64,000 nucleotides of DNA from Haloechinothrix alba (GCF_900188115.1 NZ_FZNW01000005.1:124001-188000), one strand, 5' to 3'. Positions 33,126 to 42,371 are shown, counted from the first letter of the stretch. Notes: generated from the sequence alone by a model not told the origin. Made by a program: numbers and translations.

Positions 33126-34487
33126 CTACGGTCCCGCGTGCGCGGGCCGTCCAGGATGCTCGCCGACGTCCTCGCCGTAGCCGTCCAGCCGGAACGTCCA
33201 GATGCCGCCCTTGTCGGCCGACGCCGGATCGGAGCCGGTCAACGTCGCCGGGGAGAAACTGTTCGCATAGAGGCGCCCCTTGTAGGGGTAGGCACTCCAG
33301 AAGTTCGCACCGTCCGGCTCGTAGAACGCGTGTGTGTCGACCGAAGCCGGGTCGGTGAAGTCGGCGACCCACACCCCGTGCTGGTAGTAGGAGGTGACCA
33401 CCATGTCGTGCTGCTTGCCGTCGATGGGCATCTCGAAGGTGCCGAAAAAGTGTGTCGTGCAGAAGTCGGCGGTCGGGTCGGGCTCGGGCGCCGACCAGTA
33501 GGACCGCGGTTGCGGGTTGTCCGGGTCGCTGATGTCGTAGAACCAGATGGTTCCGGACGGCTGGTGCGGCGCCAGGCACCCCGAGTTGGCTCCCGCCGCG
33601 CCGAGCCACTCGTCCTGCACCAACAGCACGTCGCCGTCCTGGTTGACCTGCGCGCCGTGATGGATCGAGACGTCGGGGTTGTGGATGATGGTCTCGATCG
33701 TCGGGCTACGCGGGTCGGAGATGTCCCAGATCATGGTCTCGGTGATCCCGGCGCAGAAGGCCCGATCGTGGTCGAGGTCGAGGCCGATGTCGTGGCAGCC
33801 GGGCGAGGTGGGCATCGTGCCGCTGTTGTTCGTCATCTCCGGATGCTCGGAGCTGCTGTCCGCGTCCGGGAACTCGAGGAAGCGGACAGGGGGATCCTCC
33901 GGTTCCGCCGCCACGTCGATGATGGACAGCCCGTCGACGTCGCTGGGGTCACCCAGGTTGTAGGAGGAGTTGTAGACCAGCCCGGTGTCGCCGACAGCGG
34001 TGAGGTTGTGCGAGCCGTGAATCGTCTCGGCGAACCCGACCGAGGAAGGGCGGCGCGGGTTCTCGGCATCGATGACGCGGATCCCCGCGGAGTTCTGCCC
34101 CGGTTCGCACGTCGAGTTGTCCGCCTCGTTGTCGCTGGATTGCACGATGTAGCGCCCTTGCACCCAGTCGACGTCGGCATGCCATGCCGAGCAGTTCAGG
34201 AAGGACAGCTCGTCGAGGCTGCCATCGTTGTTCCGTTCGAAAATGCGCACCCCGCTGTCCGAGCGTGCGTCCTCCTCCCACGCACCCGCCCCGGCCGCGA
34301 CCAGGTCACCGTTGAAGGCGAGGTCGGTGCCGTAGGCGAACGGGGACCGGTCGTCCAACTGGATGTTGTCGGTGTGCGTGATCGTGTCGGCCTCCTGGGC
34401 CGATGCCGTCAGCCCGCTGAGGCCTGCCGCCAGCAGGAGCGGGGCACTGAGCAGGGCCGGGTAGCGATACCGGGTTCGGGGCGTCAT
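33126..34487 (-). CDS. Secreted LVIVD-repeat beta-propeller protein
   Basis: 453 residues with a signal peptide (about 1-30, ending ASAQEA). The mature protein carries blade-like repeats ending in forms such as SGVRIFERN, AGIRVIDAENPRRPSSVG, GLSIIDVAAEPEDPPVRFLE, TMIWDISDPRSPTIET, TIWFYDISDPDNPQPRS and GVWVADFTDPASVDTHAFYE, the LVIVD pattern of bacterial surface beta-propellers. Several His/Asp clusters (HHGAQVNQDGD, CHDIGLDLDHD) could bind metal. ATG 34487 gives the proper signal peptide; a longer frame upstream does not. Extracellular, function unknown. Confidence 0.82.
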   Translation of the reverse strand: MTPRTRYRYPALLSAPLLLAAGLSGLTASAQEADTITHTDNIQLDDRSPFAYGTDLAFNGDLVAAGAGAWEEDARSDSGVRIFERNNDGSLDELSFLNCSAWHADVDWVQGRYIVQSSDNEADNSTCEPGQNSAGIRVIDAENPRRPSSVGFAETIHGSHNLTAVGDTGLVYNSSYNLGDPSDVDGLSIIDVAAEPEDPPVRFLEFPDADSSSEHPEMTNNSGTMPTSPGCHDIGLDLDHDRAFCAGITETMIWDISDPRSPTIETIIHNPDVSIHHGAQVNQDGDVLLVQDEWLGAAGANSGCLAPHQPSGTIWFYDISDPDNPQPRSYWSAPEPDPTADFCTTHFFGTFEMPIDGKQHDMVVTSYYQHGVWVADFTDPASVDTHAFYEPDGANFWSAYPYKGRLYANSFSPATLTGSDPASADKGGIWTFRLDGYGEDVGEHPGRPAHAGP

Positions 34488-34746
34488 CAGTGGCCTCCGT
34501 TCTCCAGCCTCGGGCGGCTCGGACAACGCCGCCCGAAATACACCCAGAAGTGTGACACATAACACATTGCCTGATAAACACTTCCGCATCTGATACAGCT
34601 CAGTCCAGGCAGGCCTCGCTACAACCCCGTGCTCCTCGAAGAGGGTGTGCGATGACGGAACCCGGGCTGCGCGTGCCCGGTCACGACACGTTCCCGCGCA
34701 CGGCGATCCGGCCCGGCGAGGTGGAGTACCGCGATGCTCTGGGCGA

Positions 34747-35568
34747 TCACGACGAACGGTCGTCCAGCAGGCGCAGCATCGCCTCGGTGAACGCCTCCGG
34801 GTCTTCCAGCTGGGGGTAGTGGCCGAGCTCGGCCAGCTCGATCACGGGCGCCGACGGGCGCAGTTCGCGCAACCCGTTGAGGACGTGCCCGGTCGCGACG
34901 GGGTCCCGCAGCCCCCACACGAAGCCGAGCGTCCCCTCCCACGAGCCGATCGCGCCGTGCCAGCGCCGCGCGTAGGACGATCGTTCGCGCACGTAACGGC
35001 ACAACAGGTGTGCGATACGGTGGCCGCCCGCATTGCTGACCAGCGCCCACTGCGCCGCGGCTTCCCGCCTGTCGAGGGGGTGGTCCGCGGAGAACAGCCG
35101 CCCGAGCTGCTGAGCGAACACGAGCCGATTGGACAGCAGGGCCGCCAGCGGACCCAACGGGCTCAGCAGGACCCGCTGGATCGGCCGGAGGCCGGCCCGC
35201 TCGATGATGACGCCACCGTTGGACAGGACCACCCGCCGCAACCGGAACGAGAGGGTGCCCGCGAAATCGCGCGCCATCAGCTCGGTCGCCACGGAGGTCC
35301 CCATGTCGTGCTCGAAGATGCTGTACCGGTGCGGGCGTGGCTTGTCCGACAGGCCGAAACCGAGGAAGTCCAGCGCGAGCGTGGCCCGTTCCGGCACGCG
35401 ATCGATCACGTGCCGGAAGTCGTACCCGCTGGTGGGGTACCCATGCAGGAACACGAGGTACGGCGCCGAACCGTCGGACCGGCGCACGAAGACCCGTCCG
35501 GGCGCGGTGTCGACCAGCCGCCCGCTGTCCGCCCAATCCGTGACCGTGTCCGGGAACGCTCTGTCCAT
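34747..35568 (-). CDS. Alpha/beta hydrolase (MEST/epoxide hydrolase-like) with an apparent internal deletion
   Basis: 273 residues. Oxyanion region LVFLHGYPTSGYDF at about 39-52; LDFLGFGLSDKP follows. The nucleophile-elbow remnant EHDMGTSVATEL (Asp88) is the HD(W/Y)G type of epoxide hydrolases and MEST proteins, and the histidine is in LAELGHYPQLEDP. Between HRYSIFE and HDMG, family members carry about 20-25 more residues: the helix and the beta-strand leading into the elbow. These are absent here in frame, so the catalytic core is probably not folded normally. Either a decayed gene or a deletion variant. Confidence 0.7.
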   Translation of the reverse strand: MDRAFPDTVTDWADSGRLVDTAPGRVFVRRSDGSAPYLVFLHGYPTSGYDFRHVIDRVPERATLALDFLGFGLSDKPRPHRYSIFEHDMGTSVATELMARDFAGTLSFRLRRVVLSNGGVIIERAGLRPIQRVLLSPLGPLAALLSNRLVFAQQLGRLFSADHPLDRREAAAQWALVSNAGGHRIAHLLCRYVRERSSYARRWHGAIGSWEGTLGFVWGLRDPVATGHVLNGLRELRPSAPVIELAELGHYPQLEDPEAFTEAMLRLLDDRSS

Positions 35569-35794
35569 CGCCCGAGACTACCCGTGTGCTGCCCGGGACA
35601 CGCCGCTCGAGCACCGGGTGATCACCGATACTGTTCCGCCGCTGACACTGTTCCCGAGGCGTACTCGACGGTCATGCTGAACTGGAACGCAGTAGCTCGG
35701 CAGGACGAGCAGGAAAGGTGGAGCCGGTACGGATGACGTCAGAGCACACCTGCTGAGCCAGCTACGGATTGGCGACCTGGTTGGGGGCGCACGC

Positions 35795-36145
35795 ATGAGT
35801 ACAGATGACCCGGACGGCACTGCGGCGGAGCAGCCGGAGAGGGCGGCCGTGGAGTTTTACACGCGCCCGGGGTGCCCGTTCAGCGCGTTGCTGCGCAAGC
35901 AGCTCACTCGCAAACGAGTACCGCTGCGTGAGATCGACATCTGGGACGACCGCGACGCTGCGGCAACCGTCCGCGCCGTCGCGGGCGGCAACGAGACGGT
36001 CCCCACCGTGTTCGTCGGTGGTCACGCGATGGTGAACCCCGGAAGCAGGGAGGTACTCGAGGCCGTACGGGCGTATGCGCCCGACATCTTCCCCGAGCAA
36101 CCGCGACAAGAGCGCCGTTCACGCTGGTGGCCGCCGTGGAGGTAG
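35795..36145 (+). CDS. Mycoredoxin/glutaredoxin-like protein, CPFS active site
   Basis: 116 residues: glutaredoxin fold with VEFYTRPGCPFSALLRKQL at about 19-37, cis-Pro segment ETVPTVFVGGHAMVNPGS and a basic tail (PRQERRSRWWPPWR). The CPFS motif keeps one cysteine, so it is a monothiol redoxin. In actinobacteria such proteins act with mycothiol, or as the NrdH-like/mycoredoxin group; the partner is unknown. ATG 35795 is the best start; no clear Shine-Dalgarno is seen. Followed by a convergent broken GNAT gene. Confidence 0.82.
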   Translation: MSTDDPDGTAAEQPERAAVEFYTRPGCPFSALLRKQLTRKRVPLREIDIWDDRDAAATVRAVAGGNETVPTVFVGGHAMVNPGSREVLEAVRAYAPDIFPEQPRQERRSRWWPPWR

Positions 36146-36195
36146 CGGTCCCGGGCTACCGTGGCCCGACAAGCGACCGGTGGAACGACCGGTCC

Positions 36196-37004
36196 TCAGT
36201 CCGCGGCCTCGGTTCTGATGAGCGGCGCTTCCCACGTGAACTTCCGGAACCCGACGCTGTAGAACAGCCCGCGCGCCGCTGGATGCCCCGGCGCACTCAG
36301 GCAGGCGACCGTCATACGAGTGGCCCCGGCAGCCCGCGCCAGAAGCATCCCGTGCAGGAGCATCGCCCTTCCCAGGCCCAGACGCCGGAAGTCCGGATGC
36401 GTCCCGACCGGCTCGAACTCAGCGGCCTTGTTCGCTTCGTCCAGCCACATGATCGTCGAGGATCCCATCGTTCCATCGGGCGCCTCCACCAGGATGTGCA
36501 AGTCGCCGCGATACGCCGTCGTCTGCCGTACGCCCGGGTAGCCCTCGGTCTTATACGTCGAGGGAGTCCAGGCGTCCAGATGGGCCTGGACCGCGGCCTT
36601 CGGTCCGACCTCGTCAGCGGTGCGGAACCGGAATCCGGCAGGCAGAACCGGCTGCTCCACGTCGGTGAGGTCCCGTTCGTTGAGCTGGGTCCAGTACCCG
36701 GCGTCGCCGAGCGAGGCCGAGTCGGTCTCGTAGCCGTGCGCCGCCCACCGCTGCAGGGCGAAGTCATCGGCGGCACTCGGCGCGGAAGGCACGCCCAGCT
36801 CCACGCCACCAGCTCCCCGCCGGAAAACCACAGCCCGCGCGGCCAGCTCGCGTCGTACTTGGCGTGCCCCTTGCCCCAGATCCAGGCCAGCTCGCCGAAC
36901 GACGCGTCGCTATTGACCAGGTCCGGACGGATGGCGGTGACACGTTGCGCCAGACCCTGCATGAGCTGCACGTCCGCGGCGGTCACAAGCTCGGGGTCGG
37001 CCAT
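36196..37004 (-). pseudogene. GNAT acetyltransferase pseudogene (two-domain type), internal deletion and frameshift
   Basis: N-terminal part from ATG 37004: QGLAQRVTAIRPDLVNSDAS, FGELAWIWGKGH and LWFSGGELVAWSWACLPRR. Near 36785 the homology passes into another frame with SAADDFALQRWAAHGYETDS, then EPVGTHPDFRRLGLGRAMLL (acetyl-CoA loop) and AARGLFYSVGFRKF to a stop at 36196. Between the parts, relatives have about 40-45 further residues (end of the first GNAT domain), which are missing. The C-terminal GNAT module could be translated alone from an internal start, but no convincing ribosome site is present. Confidence 0.7.
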
Positions 37005-37585
37005 GGTGCACTACTGTGTCAGGACTCCGAAGAACCGTCGAATCGTTTTCCGGCGCCGGGTGGTCGCGGCAGTCGGCAACACGCGAACGTTGCCCGTTAC
37101 GGCACCGGACCTCGTTCAGCTCTCCGCTGCCTACCTCGAACGCCATCTGCCCGACGGACCAGCCGGTGACGAACACGGTCGCCGCGACGAGCGCCGGCGT
37201 CACCCACGGCAGTATCCGATGCCCCGGCACCGGCGCGGACGGCTCCATCCCCCGGCAGGGTCGATCCCTCCTTCACCCGTGCCGGGGAACAAGCCGGGGA
37301 CTTCGGCACACATGCTGTGGCCACGATCGACCGGCAAGCGTTAACGTGCAAGGGTCGGCGCCGCCGGGAACCTCAGATGCGGTGACGTTACTGTCGCCAT
37401 CCTGACAATCGCGCCGGACAACCCGGTCACGCACGTGTTCCCTCAGCAGTGAACGAGGATGCCGGTTAGGAGGCCACTGTGGTGAACACGCTCGTGACGG
37501 CGCCGGCCCGGTCCCGCGCAGCGGGAACGCACCGGGATCGACTACTACTCTTCCCGGGCTGGGCCGGCAGGACCCTGGACGCGTC
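37005..37585. other. 581-bp region without a confident gene
   Basis: A leftward frame 36910-37248 begins MEPSAPVPGHRILPWVTPAL and contains one hydrophobic span (VAATVFVTGWSVGQMAF) but then runs into the GNAT relic with no further structure. It could be a truncated membrane protein. No convincing hairpin or repeat was found. Promoter elements for the patatin gene are expected at the right side. Confidence 0.3.
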
Positions 37586-38818
37586 ATGAACGACGAACGT
37601 GTGGGTCTGGTTCTGGCGGGTGGTGGCGCGCGTGGCGCGTACGAGGCCGGAGCGCTGTCGGTGCTGCTTCCCGAGCTCGAACGCCGCGGGCAGCGACCTC
37701 GCCTCCTTGTCGGCAGCAGCGTCGGCGCGATCAACGCTACGTACCTGGCCGCGACCGCACACCTGGGCGCAGAGGCCGCTGTCGCGGGCCTGCTGGAGCA
37801 CTGGCGCCGGCTCGACATCGGTCACGTCATCCGGCCACTGATCTTCCAGCAGATCCCCCGGCTGGCCGCGCGATCCGTCGGTGAGCTCCTGTCCCTGCCC
37901 GTCCTCCGGATGACCAGCCTGCTCGACCCGAGCCCGCTCGCGGCGAACCTGCGCGAATGGCTCGACTGGGACGTCTTGCGGTCCAACCTCGACAACAGCG
38001 ACGACACCATACTCGCGGTGATCGGAACCGCCGTCTGGACCGGTCGCAGCGTGGTCTTCTGCGACGCGAACGCGCCGTTACCGGAACACCGCTCGCACGT
38101 GCTGGACTACGTGCGCTGCCAGGTCGGCCTCGAACACATCCGCGCGTCCGCCGCGATCCCGATGCTGTTCCCGTCGGTACACATCGACCACCCGGACCAG
38201 GCACGCGGCTGGTACATCGACGGCAGTACCAGGCTCAACACCCCGCTGAAACCCGCCCTCGACCTCGGCGCCGACCGGGTTGTCGTGCTGGGGACCTCCT
38301 CGGTAGCCACGCCCGTCGACGATCCCGGCCGCCACGACAGCGGCCCGCCGAGCCTGGGCGACGGAGCCGTCAACCTGCTGCAAGGCGACCTCGTCGACCC
38401 GCTGATCGAGGACATGCGCATGCTCGGCAACGTCAACACCTTCTTCACCGGAGAGGCTCCCGGCGCGCACAAGTACCGGCGGACACGGGGCAAGCCCGCC
38501 TACCGGCAGGTCCCCTACATCTTCATCGGACCCCCGCGTAACGCGATCGGCGAGCTCGCCGTGGAGATCTTCCGGTCCAGGTACGGCGGACTCAAGGGCC
38601 TGCGCAACCCCGATTTCCTGCTGCTCAACCGGCTGCTGGGGCCGGGAGGCGCCGGGCGTGGTGAGCTGCTCAGCTACCTGTTCTTCGACTCCGAGTTCCT
38701 CACCGAGCTCATCGCGATGGGTGCGCGCGACGCCCGCAGGTGGCTGCCGCACGACAGCCTCGCGGAGGACCCGTGGCACCTCGAACCGCTCGACGCCTTC
38801 ATCAGCGAACCGGGTTGA
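37586..38818 (+). CDS. Patatin-like phospholipase
   Basis: 410 residues. GLVLAGGGARGAYEAGALSVL near the N-terminus gives the oxyanion GGGARG. LVGSSVGAINATYLA carries the nucleophile serine (GSSVG), and GWYIDGSTRLNTPLKPAL holds the catalytic Asp of DG(S). A complete Ser-Asp dyad, so a working lipid acyl hydrolase is likely. The extended C-terminal part (residues 260-410) is typical of actinobacterial members. Cytoplasmic by sequence: no signal peptide. Convergent with the GH15 gene, sharing a hairpin at their stops. Confidence 0.88.
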   Translation: MNDERVGLVLAGGGARGAYEAGALSVLLPELERRGQRPRLLVGSSVGAINATYLAATAHLGAEAAVAGLLEHWRRLDIGHVIRPLIFQQIPRLAARSVGELLSLPVLRMTSLLDPSPLAANLREWLDWDVLRSNLDNSDDTILAVIGTAVWTGRSVVFCDANAPLPEHRSHVLDYVRCQVGLEHIRASAAIPMLFPSVHIDHPDQARGWYIDGSTRLNTPLKPALDLGADRVVVLGTSSVATPVDDPGRHDSGPPSLGDGAVNLLQGDLVDPLIEDMRMLGNVNTFFTGEAPGAHKYRRTRGKPAYRQVPYIFIGPPRNAIGELAVEIFRSRYGGLKGLRNPDFLLLNRLLGPGGAGRGELLSYLFFDSEFLTELIAMGARDARRWLPHDSLAEDPWHLEPLDAFISEPG

Positions 38819-38836
38819 GGGGATGCGAATCCCTCA
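38816..38836. terminator. Bidirectional hairpin at patatin/GH15 stops
   Basis: TGAGGGGAT / ATCCCTCA stem with a one-base bulge and a 4-nt loop (GCGA). It holds the TGA stops of both convergent genes. Confidence 0.55.
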
Positions 38837-40648
38837 GGCGTGCTTGCCTGCGCGCTCGCTGGCCGGTCCCCACTCACGCGCGAGGTTGCAGGCTGAGCCG
38901 ATCAGTCCGATGTGGCTGAACGCCTGCGGGAAATTGCCCAGCTGGCCGGAGCCCGGCGCGTACTCCTCCGCCAGCAGCCCGACGTCGTTGCGCACCGCGA
39001 GCAGGCGCTCGAAGCGTGCCCTCGCCTCCTCGTACCTTCCCAGCAGCACCAGCGCGTCGACCAGCCAGAACGAGCACAGCAGGAAAGCGCCCTCGCCATC
39101 GGGCAGGCCGTCCACACCGGAGTGTGTCGCGTAGCGCAACACACAGGTCTCATCGACCGAGAGATCGGCGATGACCGCGTCCACGGTTCCTGCCACCCGG
39201 GGGTCGTCGGCGGGCAGGAAACCCACGATGGGGATCAGCAGCAGGCTCGCGTCGACATCCGTGCCCCCGAAGAACTGGGTGAAGGTGTTGCGTTCGGCGT
39301 TGTACCCCTTGGCGCAGACCTCGGCGTGGATGGCGGACCGGAGCTCGCGCCAGTGTTCCACGGGCCCGTCGAGCCCGTGCCGCTCGACAGCCGTGACCGC
39401 GCGATCGAACGCCACCCACGCCATGACCTTGGAGTGGGTGAAGTGCTGGGGTGTACCGCGGATCTCCCAGATACCCTCGTCCGGCTCGTTCCACCGGGAC
39501 TCGAGATCGCTCAACAGCGCGCGCTGCAGGGACCATGCCTCCGGTTCCGGGTCGATACCGACCTCACGCGCGTAGTGCAGGGCGTCCATGACCTCGCCGT
39601 ACACGTCGTGCTGGCGCTGGGTGGACGCGGCGTTGCCGATACGCACCGGCCTGGAGTTCGCGTACCCGGCCAGCCAGTCCAGGGTCAGCTCCGGCAGCCG
39701 GTGCTCCCCGGCGATGCCGTACATGATCTGCAGTCGCTTGGGGTCGCCGGCCACCGCACGGAGCAGCCAGTCCCGCCACGCCACGGACTCCTCCCGGTAA
39801 CCGCCCTGCATCAGCGCCTGCAGGGCGAAGGTGGCGTCGCGCAGCCACGCGTAGCGGTAGTCCCAGTTGCGTTCCCCGCCGAGCTGCTCGGGCAACGATG
39901 TGGTCGGGGCGGCCACGATCGCGCCGGTGGGGCGGTATGTCAGCGCCTTCAGGGTGATCAGCGAGCGCTGCACGGCCTCGGCATAGTCGCCCTGGTAGAT
40001 ACTGTGCCCGGACCACTGCTGCCACCACTGCGTGGTGGCGTCCACGGCCCCCGGCACATCCCCCTGCGGAGGCGCAGGCTCATGGGAGGGATGCCACACC
40101 AGCTCGAAGGGCACCTGCTCGCCGGGGTCCACCGTGAAGTCGCCCACCGTCCTCAGGTCGCGCCCGTGCACCTCGACCGGCGAGGCCAGGGTGATCGCGT
40201 CCGGGCCTGCCACCGCCCGGAGCCGCCCGTCACGGCGGGTCACCCAGGGCACGAGCGAACCGTAGTCGAAGCGGATGACCAGCTCCATGGTCATGGCAAC
40301 GCGCCCGGCCACGCCTTCCACAAGGCGCACCACATCGTGGCGCGCCCGCCCGTCGGCCGGGCGGGGCGGCATCGCGTCGACCACCCGCACGGTTCCCTCG
40401 GCTGTGTCGAACTCGGTCTCGAGTACCAGCGTTCCCGGCCGGTACCGGCGCCGCACGGCGGTGACCTCCCCTGCGGGGGCCAGCAGCCACCGGCCGTTGG
40501 TCACGTCACCGAGCAGGGCGGCGAAACAGGCCCGCGCGTCGAACTGCGGCAGGCACAGCCAGTCGATGCTGCCCGATCGGCACACCAGCGCTGCCGTCTC
40601 GGTGTCGCCGATGAGCGCGTAGTCCTCGATCGGGTGGGACGAGCTCAC
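38834..40648 (-). CDS. Glycoside hydrolase family 15 protein (trehalase/glucoamylase type)
   Basis: 604 residues. HPIEDYALIGDTETAALVCR at the start and SIDWLCLPQFDARACFAALL are the GH15 N-terminal domain. RNWDYRYAWLRDATFALQAL opens the (alpha/alpha)6 barrel. The acid Glu is in DEGIWEIRGTPQHF and the second Glu in LLAEEYAPGSGQLGNFPQAF. Mycobacterial relatives (Rv2402 type) act as trehalases; glucoamylase activity is the alternative. GTG 40648 was preferred to starts further up because GAGG lies 8 bp before it and the protein begins directly at the conserved HPIEDYALIGD. Divergent from the TlpA-like gene. Confidence 0.88.
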   Translation of the reverse strand: MSSSHPIEDYALIGDTETAALVCRSGSIDWLCLPQFDARACFAALLGDVTNGRWLLAPAGEVTAVRRRYRPGTLVLETEFDTAEGTVRVVDAMPPRPADGRARHDVVRLVEGVAGRVAMTMELVIRFDYGSLVPWVTRRDGRLRAVAGPDAITLASPVEVHGRDLRTVGDFTVDPGEQVPFELVWHPSHEPAPPQGDVPGAVDATTQWWQQWSGHSIYQGDYAEAVQRSLITLKALTYRPTGAIVAAPTTSLPEQLGGERNWDYRYAWLRDATFALQALMQGGYREESVAWRDWLLRAVAGDPKRLQIMYGIAGEHRLPELTLDWLAGYANSRPVRIGNAASTQRQHDVYGEVMDALHYAREVGIDPEPEAWSLQRALLSDLESRWNEPDEGIWEIRGTPQHFTHSKVMAWVAFDRAVTAVERHGLDGPVEHWRELRSAIHAEVCAKGYNAERNTFTQFFGGTDVDASLLLIPIVGFLPADDPRVAGTVDAVIADLSVDETCVLRYATHSGVDGLPDGEGAFLLCSFWLVDALVLLGRYEEARARFERLLAVRNDVGLLAEEYAPGSGQLGNFPQAFSHIGLIGSACNLAREWGPASERAGKHA

Positions 40649-40765
40649 GGACACCGCCTCGTGGACGCCGTTACGTGCCGGTCCGGTTCGCAGGGCATGA
40701 TCCGAGTCTCGCACGCCGCACCGAGACGCCCCGAGGGACTCCTGCGGGCGGGGATCAGGGATCAC

Positions 40766-40789
40766 GTTGTGTCAGCAGGCTGACACAAC
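40766..40789. promoter_or_regulatory. 24-bp palindrome between GH15 and TlpA-like genes
   Basis: Perfect 11-bp arms GTTGTGTCAGC and GCTGACACAAC separated by AG, in the divergent intergenic region, about 118 bp upstream of the GH15 start and 115 bp upstream of the TlpA-like start. Likely an operator for an unlinked regulator. Confidence 0.6.
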
Positions 40790-40903
40790 TGTGTTCATCT
40801 CGCGGTTATACGGTTGAATGGGGATATCACCGGCTGCCGGACCGGCGAGCGGCGCAGGCCCGGAACCGGACCGTGCACGTATACGCGATCACTGGAGGTA
40901 CAG

Positions 40904-41464
40904 GTGCGACACCGCGCCGGCGCGGCGGGACTCCTCACTGCGGGGCTGCTCGTCCTCGCTTCCTGCGGCACCTCGACCGAGGACGATCGCACCGACGCCG
41001 CTACCGGCACAGGGGACGGCACTCAACAGCAGGACGCGCAGCAGGACGGCGAGCCGGCCGGACCGTTGCGGTTCTCCGCGCAGACGGTGAACGGCGAGGA
41101 CATCCGCGGCGAGGACTTCGCAGGCGGGGCGGCGATGTTCTGGTTCTGGACACCGTGGTGCACGATCTGCCAGTCGGAGGCTCCTGCCCTGGCCGAGGCG
41201 CACGCCACGCACGGTGAGCAGGTCGACTTCGTCGGCGTCGCAGCCGACGACGACGTCTCGGCCATGCGGGACTTCGTGACCGACTACGAGCTCGGCACGT
41301 TCGAGCACATCAACGACGCGGACCGCGAGGTGTGGAGGACGTTCGGCGTGACGAGGCAGCCCGCGTACGCGTTCGTCGACCCGTCCGGTGAGGTCGACGT
41401 CGTGCGGGGCACGGTCGGCGAGGACGAGCTGGATCAACGGCTCAGCGACCTGGCCGAGTCCTGA
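40904..41464 (+). CDS. TlpA/DsbE-like thioredoxin lipoprotein
   Basis: 186 residues from GTG 40904, with GGAGGT 7 bp before it. Signal peptide with lipobox LLVLASC: Cys about residue 21 would be lipidated, followed by a Thr/Asp/Gln-rich linker. The thioredoxin domain has FWFWTPWCTICQSEAPALAE (redox CxxC) and a cis-Pro in TRQPAYAFVDPSG. An extracytoplasmic thiol oxidoreductase like mycobacterial MPT53/DsbE or ResA. The CcdA-type gene starts 11 bp later, supplying electrons across the membrane. Confidence 0.88.
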   Translation: MRHRAGAAGLLTAGLLVLASCGTSTEDDRTDAATGTGDGTQQQDAQQDGEPAGPLRFSAQTVNGEDIRGEDFAGGAAMFWFWTPWCTICQSEAPALAEAHATHGEQVDFVGVAADDDVSAMRDFVTDYELGTFEHINDADREVWRTFGVTRQPAYAFVDPSGEVDVVRGTVGEDELDQRLSDLAES

Positions 41465-41475
41465 GTATCGCGATC

Positions 41476-42327
41476 ATGGACAGCGGCATCCTCGCCTTCG
41501 CGCTGGCCGCCGGGCTGGTCGCGGCGTTCAACCCGTGTGGTTTCGCGATGTTGCCCGCCTACCTCGCGCTGGTCGTGCTGGGTGACGGCGAGCGGCCCAG
41601 CAGGACTCGGGCCGTCTACCGGGCGCTGGTGGCGACCTCGGCCATGGCGTTCGGTTTCCTGCTCGTCTTCGGCACCTTCGGCCTGGTCATCTCCCCGCTC
41701 GCTGGGCAGGTGCAGCGGTACCTCCCGGCGGTCACCGTGGGCGTGGGCGTGGCGCTGGTCGCCATCGGTGCCTGGCTGCTCGCCGGGCGGGAACTGACCC
41801 TCCTACTGCCCGGACCCACCGTGGGAAAACCCACCGGGCAGCTTCGCTCGATGCTCGGATACGGCATCGCGTACGCCGTCGCCTCACTGTCCTGCACCGT
41901 CGGGCCGTTCCTCGCGGTGACCGGGCAGACGTTCCGTGCAGGCTCGGTCTCCGCAGGTATACTCGCGTTCCTCGCCTACGGGACGGGGATGGCACTGGTG
42001 GTCGGGGTCCTCGCCGTCGCTGTCGCGGTCGCGGGTACGCAGATCGTCTCGCGGATCCGGGGAGCGCTGGGTGTCGTTCACCGCACCGCGGGCGCCTTGC
42101 TCGTACTCGCGGGCGGCTACGTCGTGTACTACGGCATCTACGAGATCCGGCTGTTCCACTTCGGTGGCGAGGCCGGCGACCCGGTCGTCGGCTCGGTAAC
42201 CGCCGTTCAGCAGGTCCTGGCATCGATTGTGGACTCGATCGGCGCGCTGCCCCTGCTCGCCGTACTCGCCGCCGTCGTCCTACTCGCGGCCCTCGCCGCC
42301 CGACGCCGCTCCCGCCTCGTGCGCTGA
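41476..42327 (+). CDS. ccdA: CcdA/DsbD-type cytochrome c biogenesis membrane protein
   Basis: 283 residues, six or seven spans. The paired redox cysteines are in AAFNPCGFAMLPAYLAL (first span) and AYAVASLSCTVGPFLAVTG (fourth), the CcdA signatures. The remaining spans (FLAYGTGMALVVGVLAVAVA, TAGALLVLAGGYVVYYGIY, LPLLAVLAAVVLLAALAARR) are regular. It passes reducing equivalents from cytoplasmic thioredoxin to the TlpA-like lipoprotein encoded just upstream. The stop codon lies inside a family-A repeat hairpin. Confidence 0.9.
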   Translation: MDSGILAFALAAGLVAAFNPCGFAMLPAYLALVVLGDGERPSRTRAVYRALVATSAMAFGFLLVFGTFGLVISPLAGQVQRYLPAVTVGVGVALVAIGAWLLAGRELTLLLPGPTVGKPTGQLRSMLGYGIAYAVASLSCTVGPFLAVTGQTFRAGSVSAGILAFLAYGTGMALVVGVLAVAVAVAGTQIVSRIRGALGVVHRTAGALLVLAGGYVVYYGIYEIRLFHFGGEAGDPVVGSVTAVQQVLASIVDSIGALPLLAVLAAVVLLAALAARRRSRLVR

Positions 42328-42371
42328 ATGACGCTTTCAGTCCATGAGACGGACTGAAAGCGTCATTCAGC
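42323..42371. repeat. Repeat family A, copy 1 (perfect 21-bp-arm hairpin)
   Basis: Left arm GCTGAATGACGCTTTCAGTCC less its first two bases equals the family unit. The arms at 42323-42343 and 42351-42371 are perfectly complementary around a 7-nt loop. The hairpin contains the ccdA stop codon and lies 7 bp from the end of the convergent DoxX gene, so it probably acts as a bidirectional terminator. Confidence 0.85.

Noticed and set aside
36910-37248. Possible small membrane protein gene on the minus strand
   Set aside because: Only one hydrophobic stretch, no ribosome site, and most of it overlaps the start of the GNAT relic; described in the gap entry instead.
38912-40783. A 623-codon open frame on the plus strand
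   Set aside because: It is the complement of the GH15 gene, an effect of third-position GC bias; its product shows no motifs, while the minus-strand product has complete GH15 motifs.
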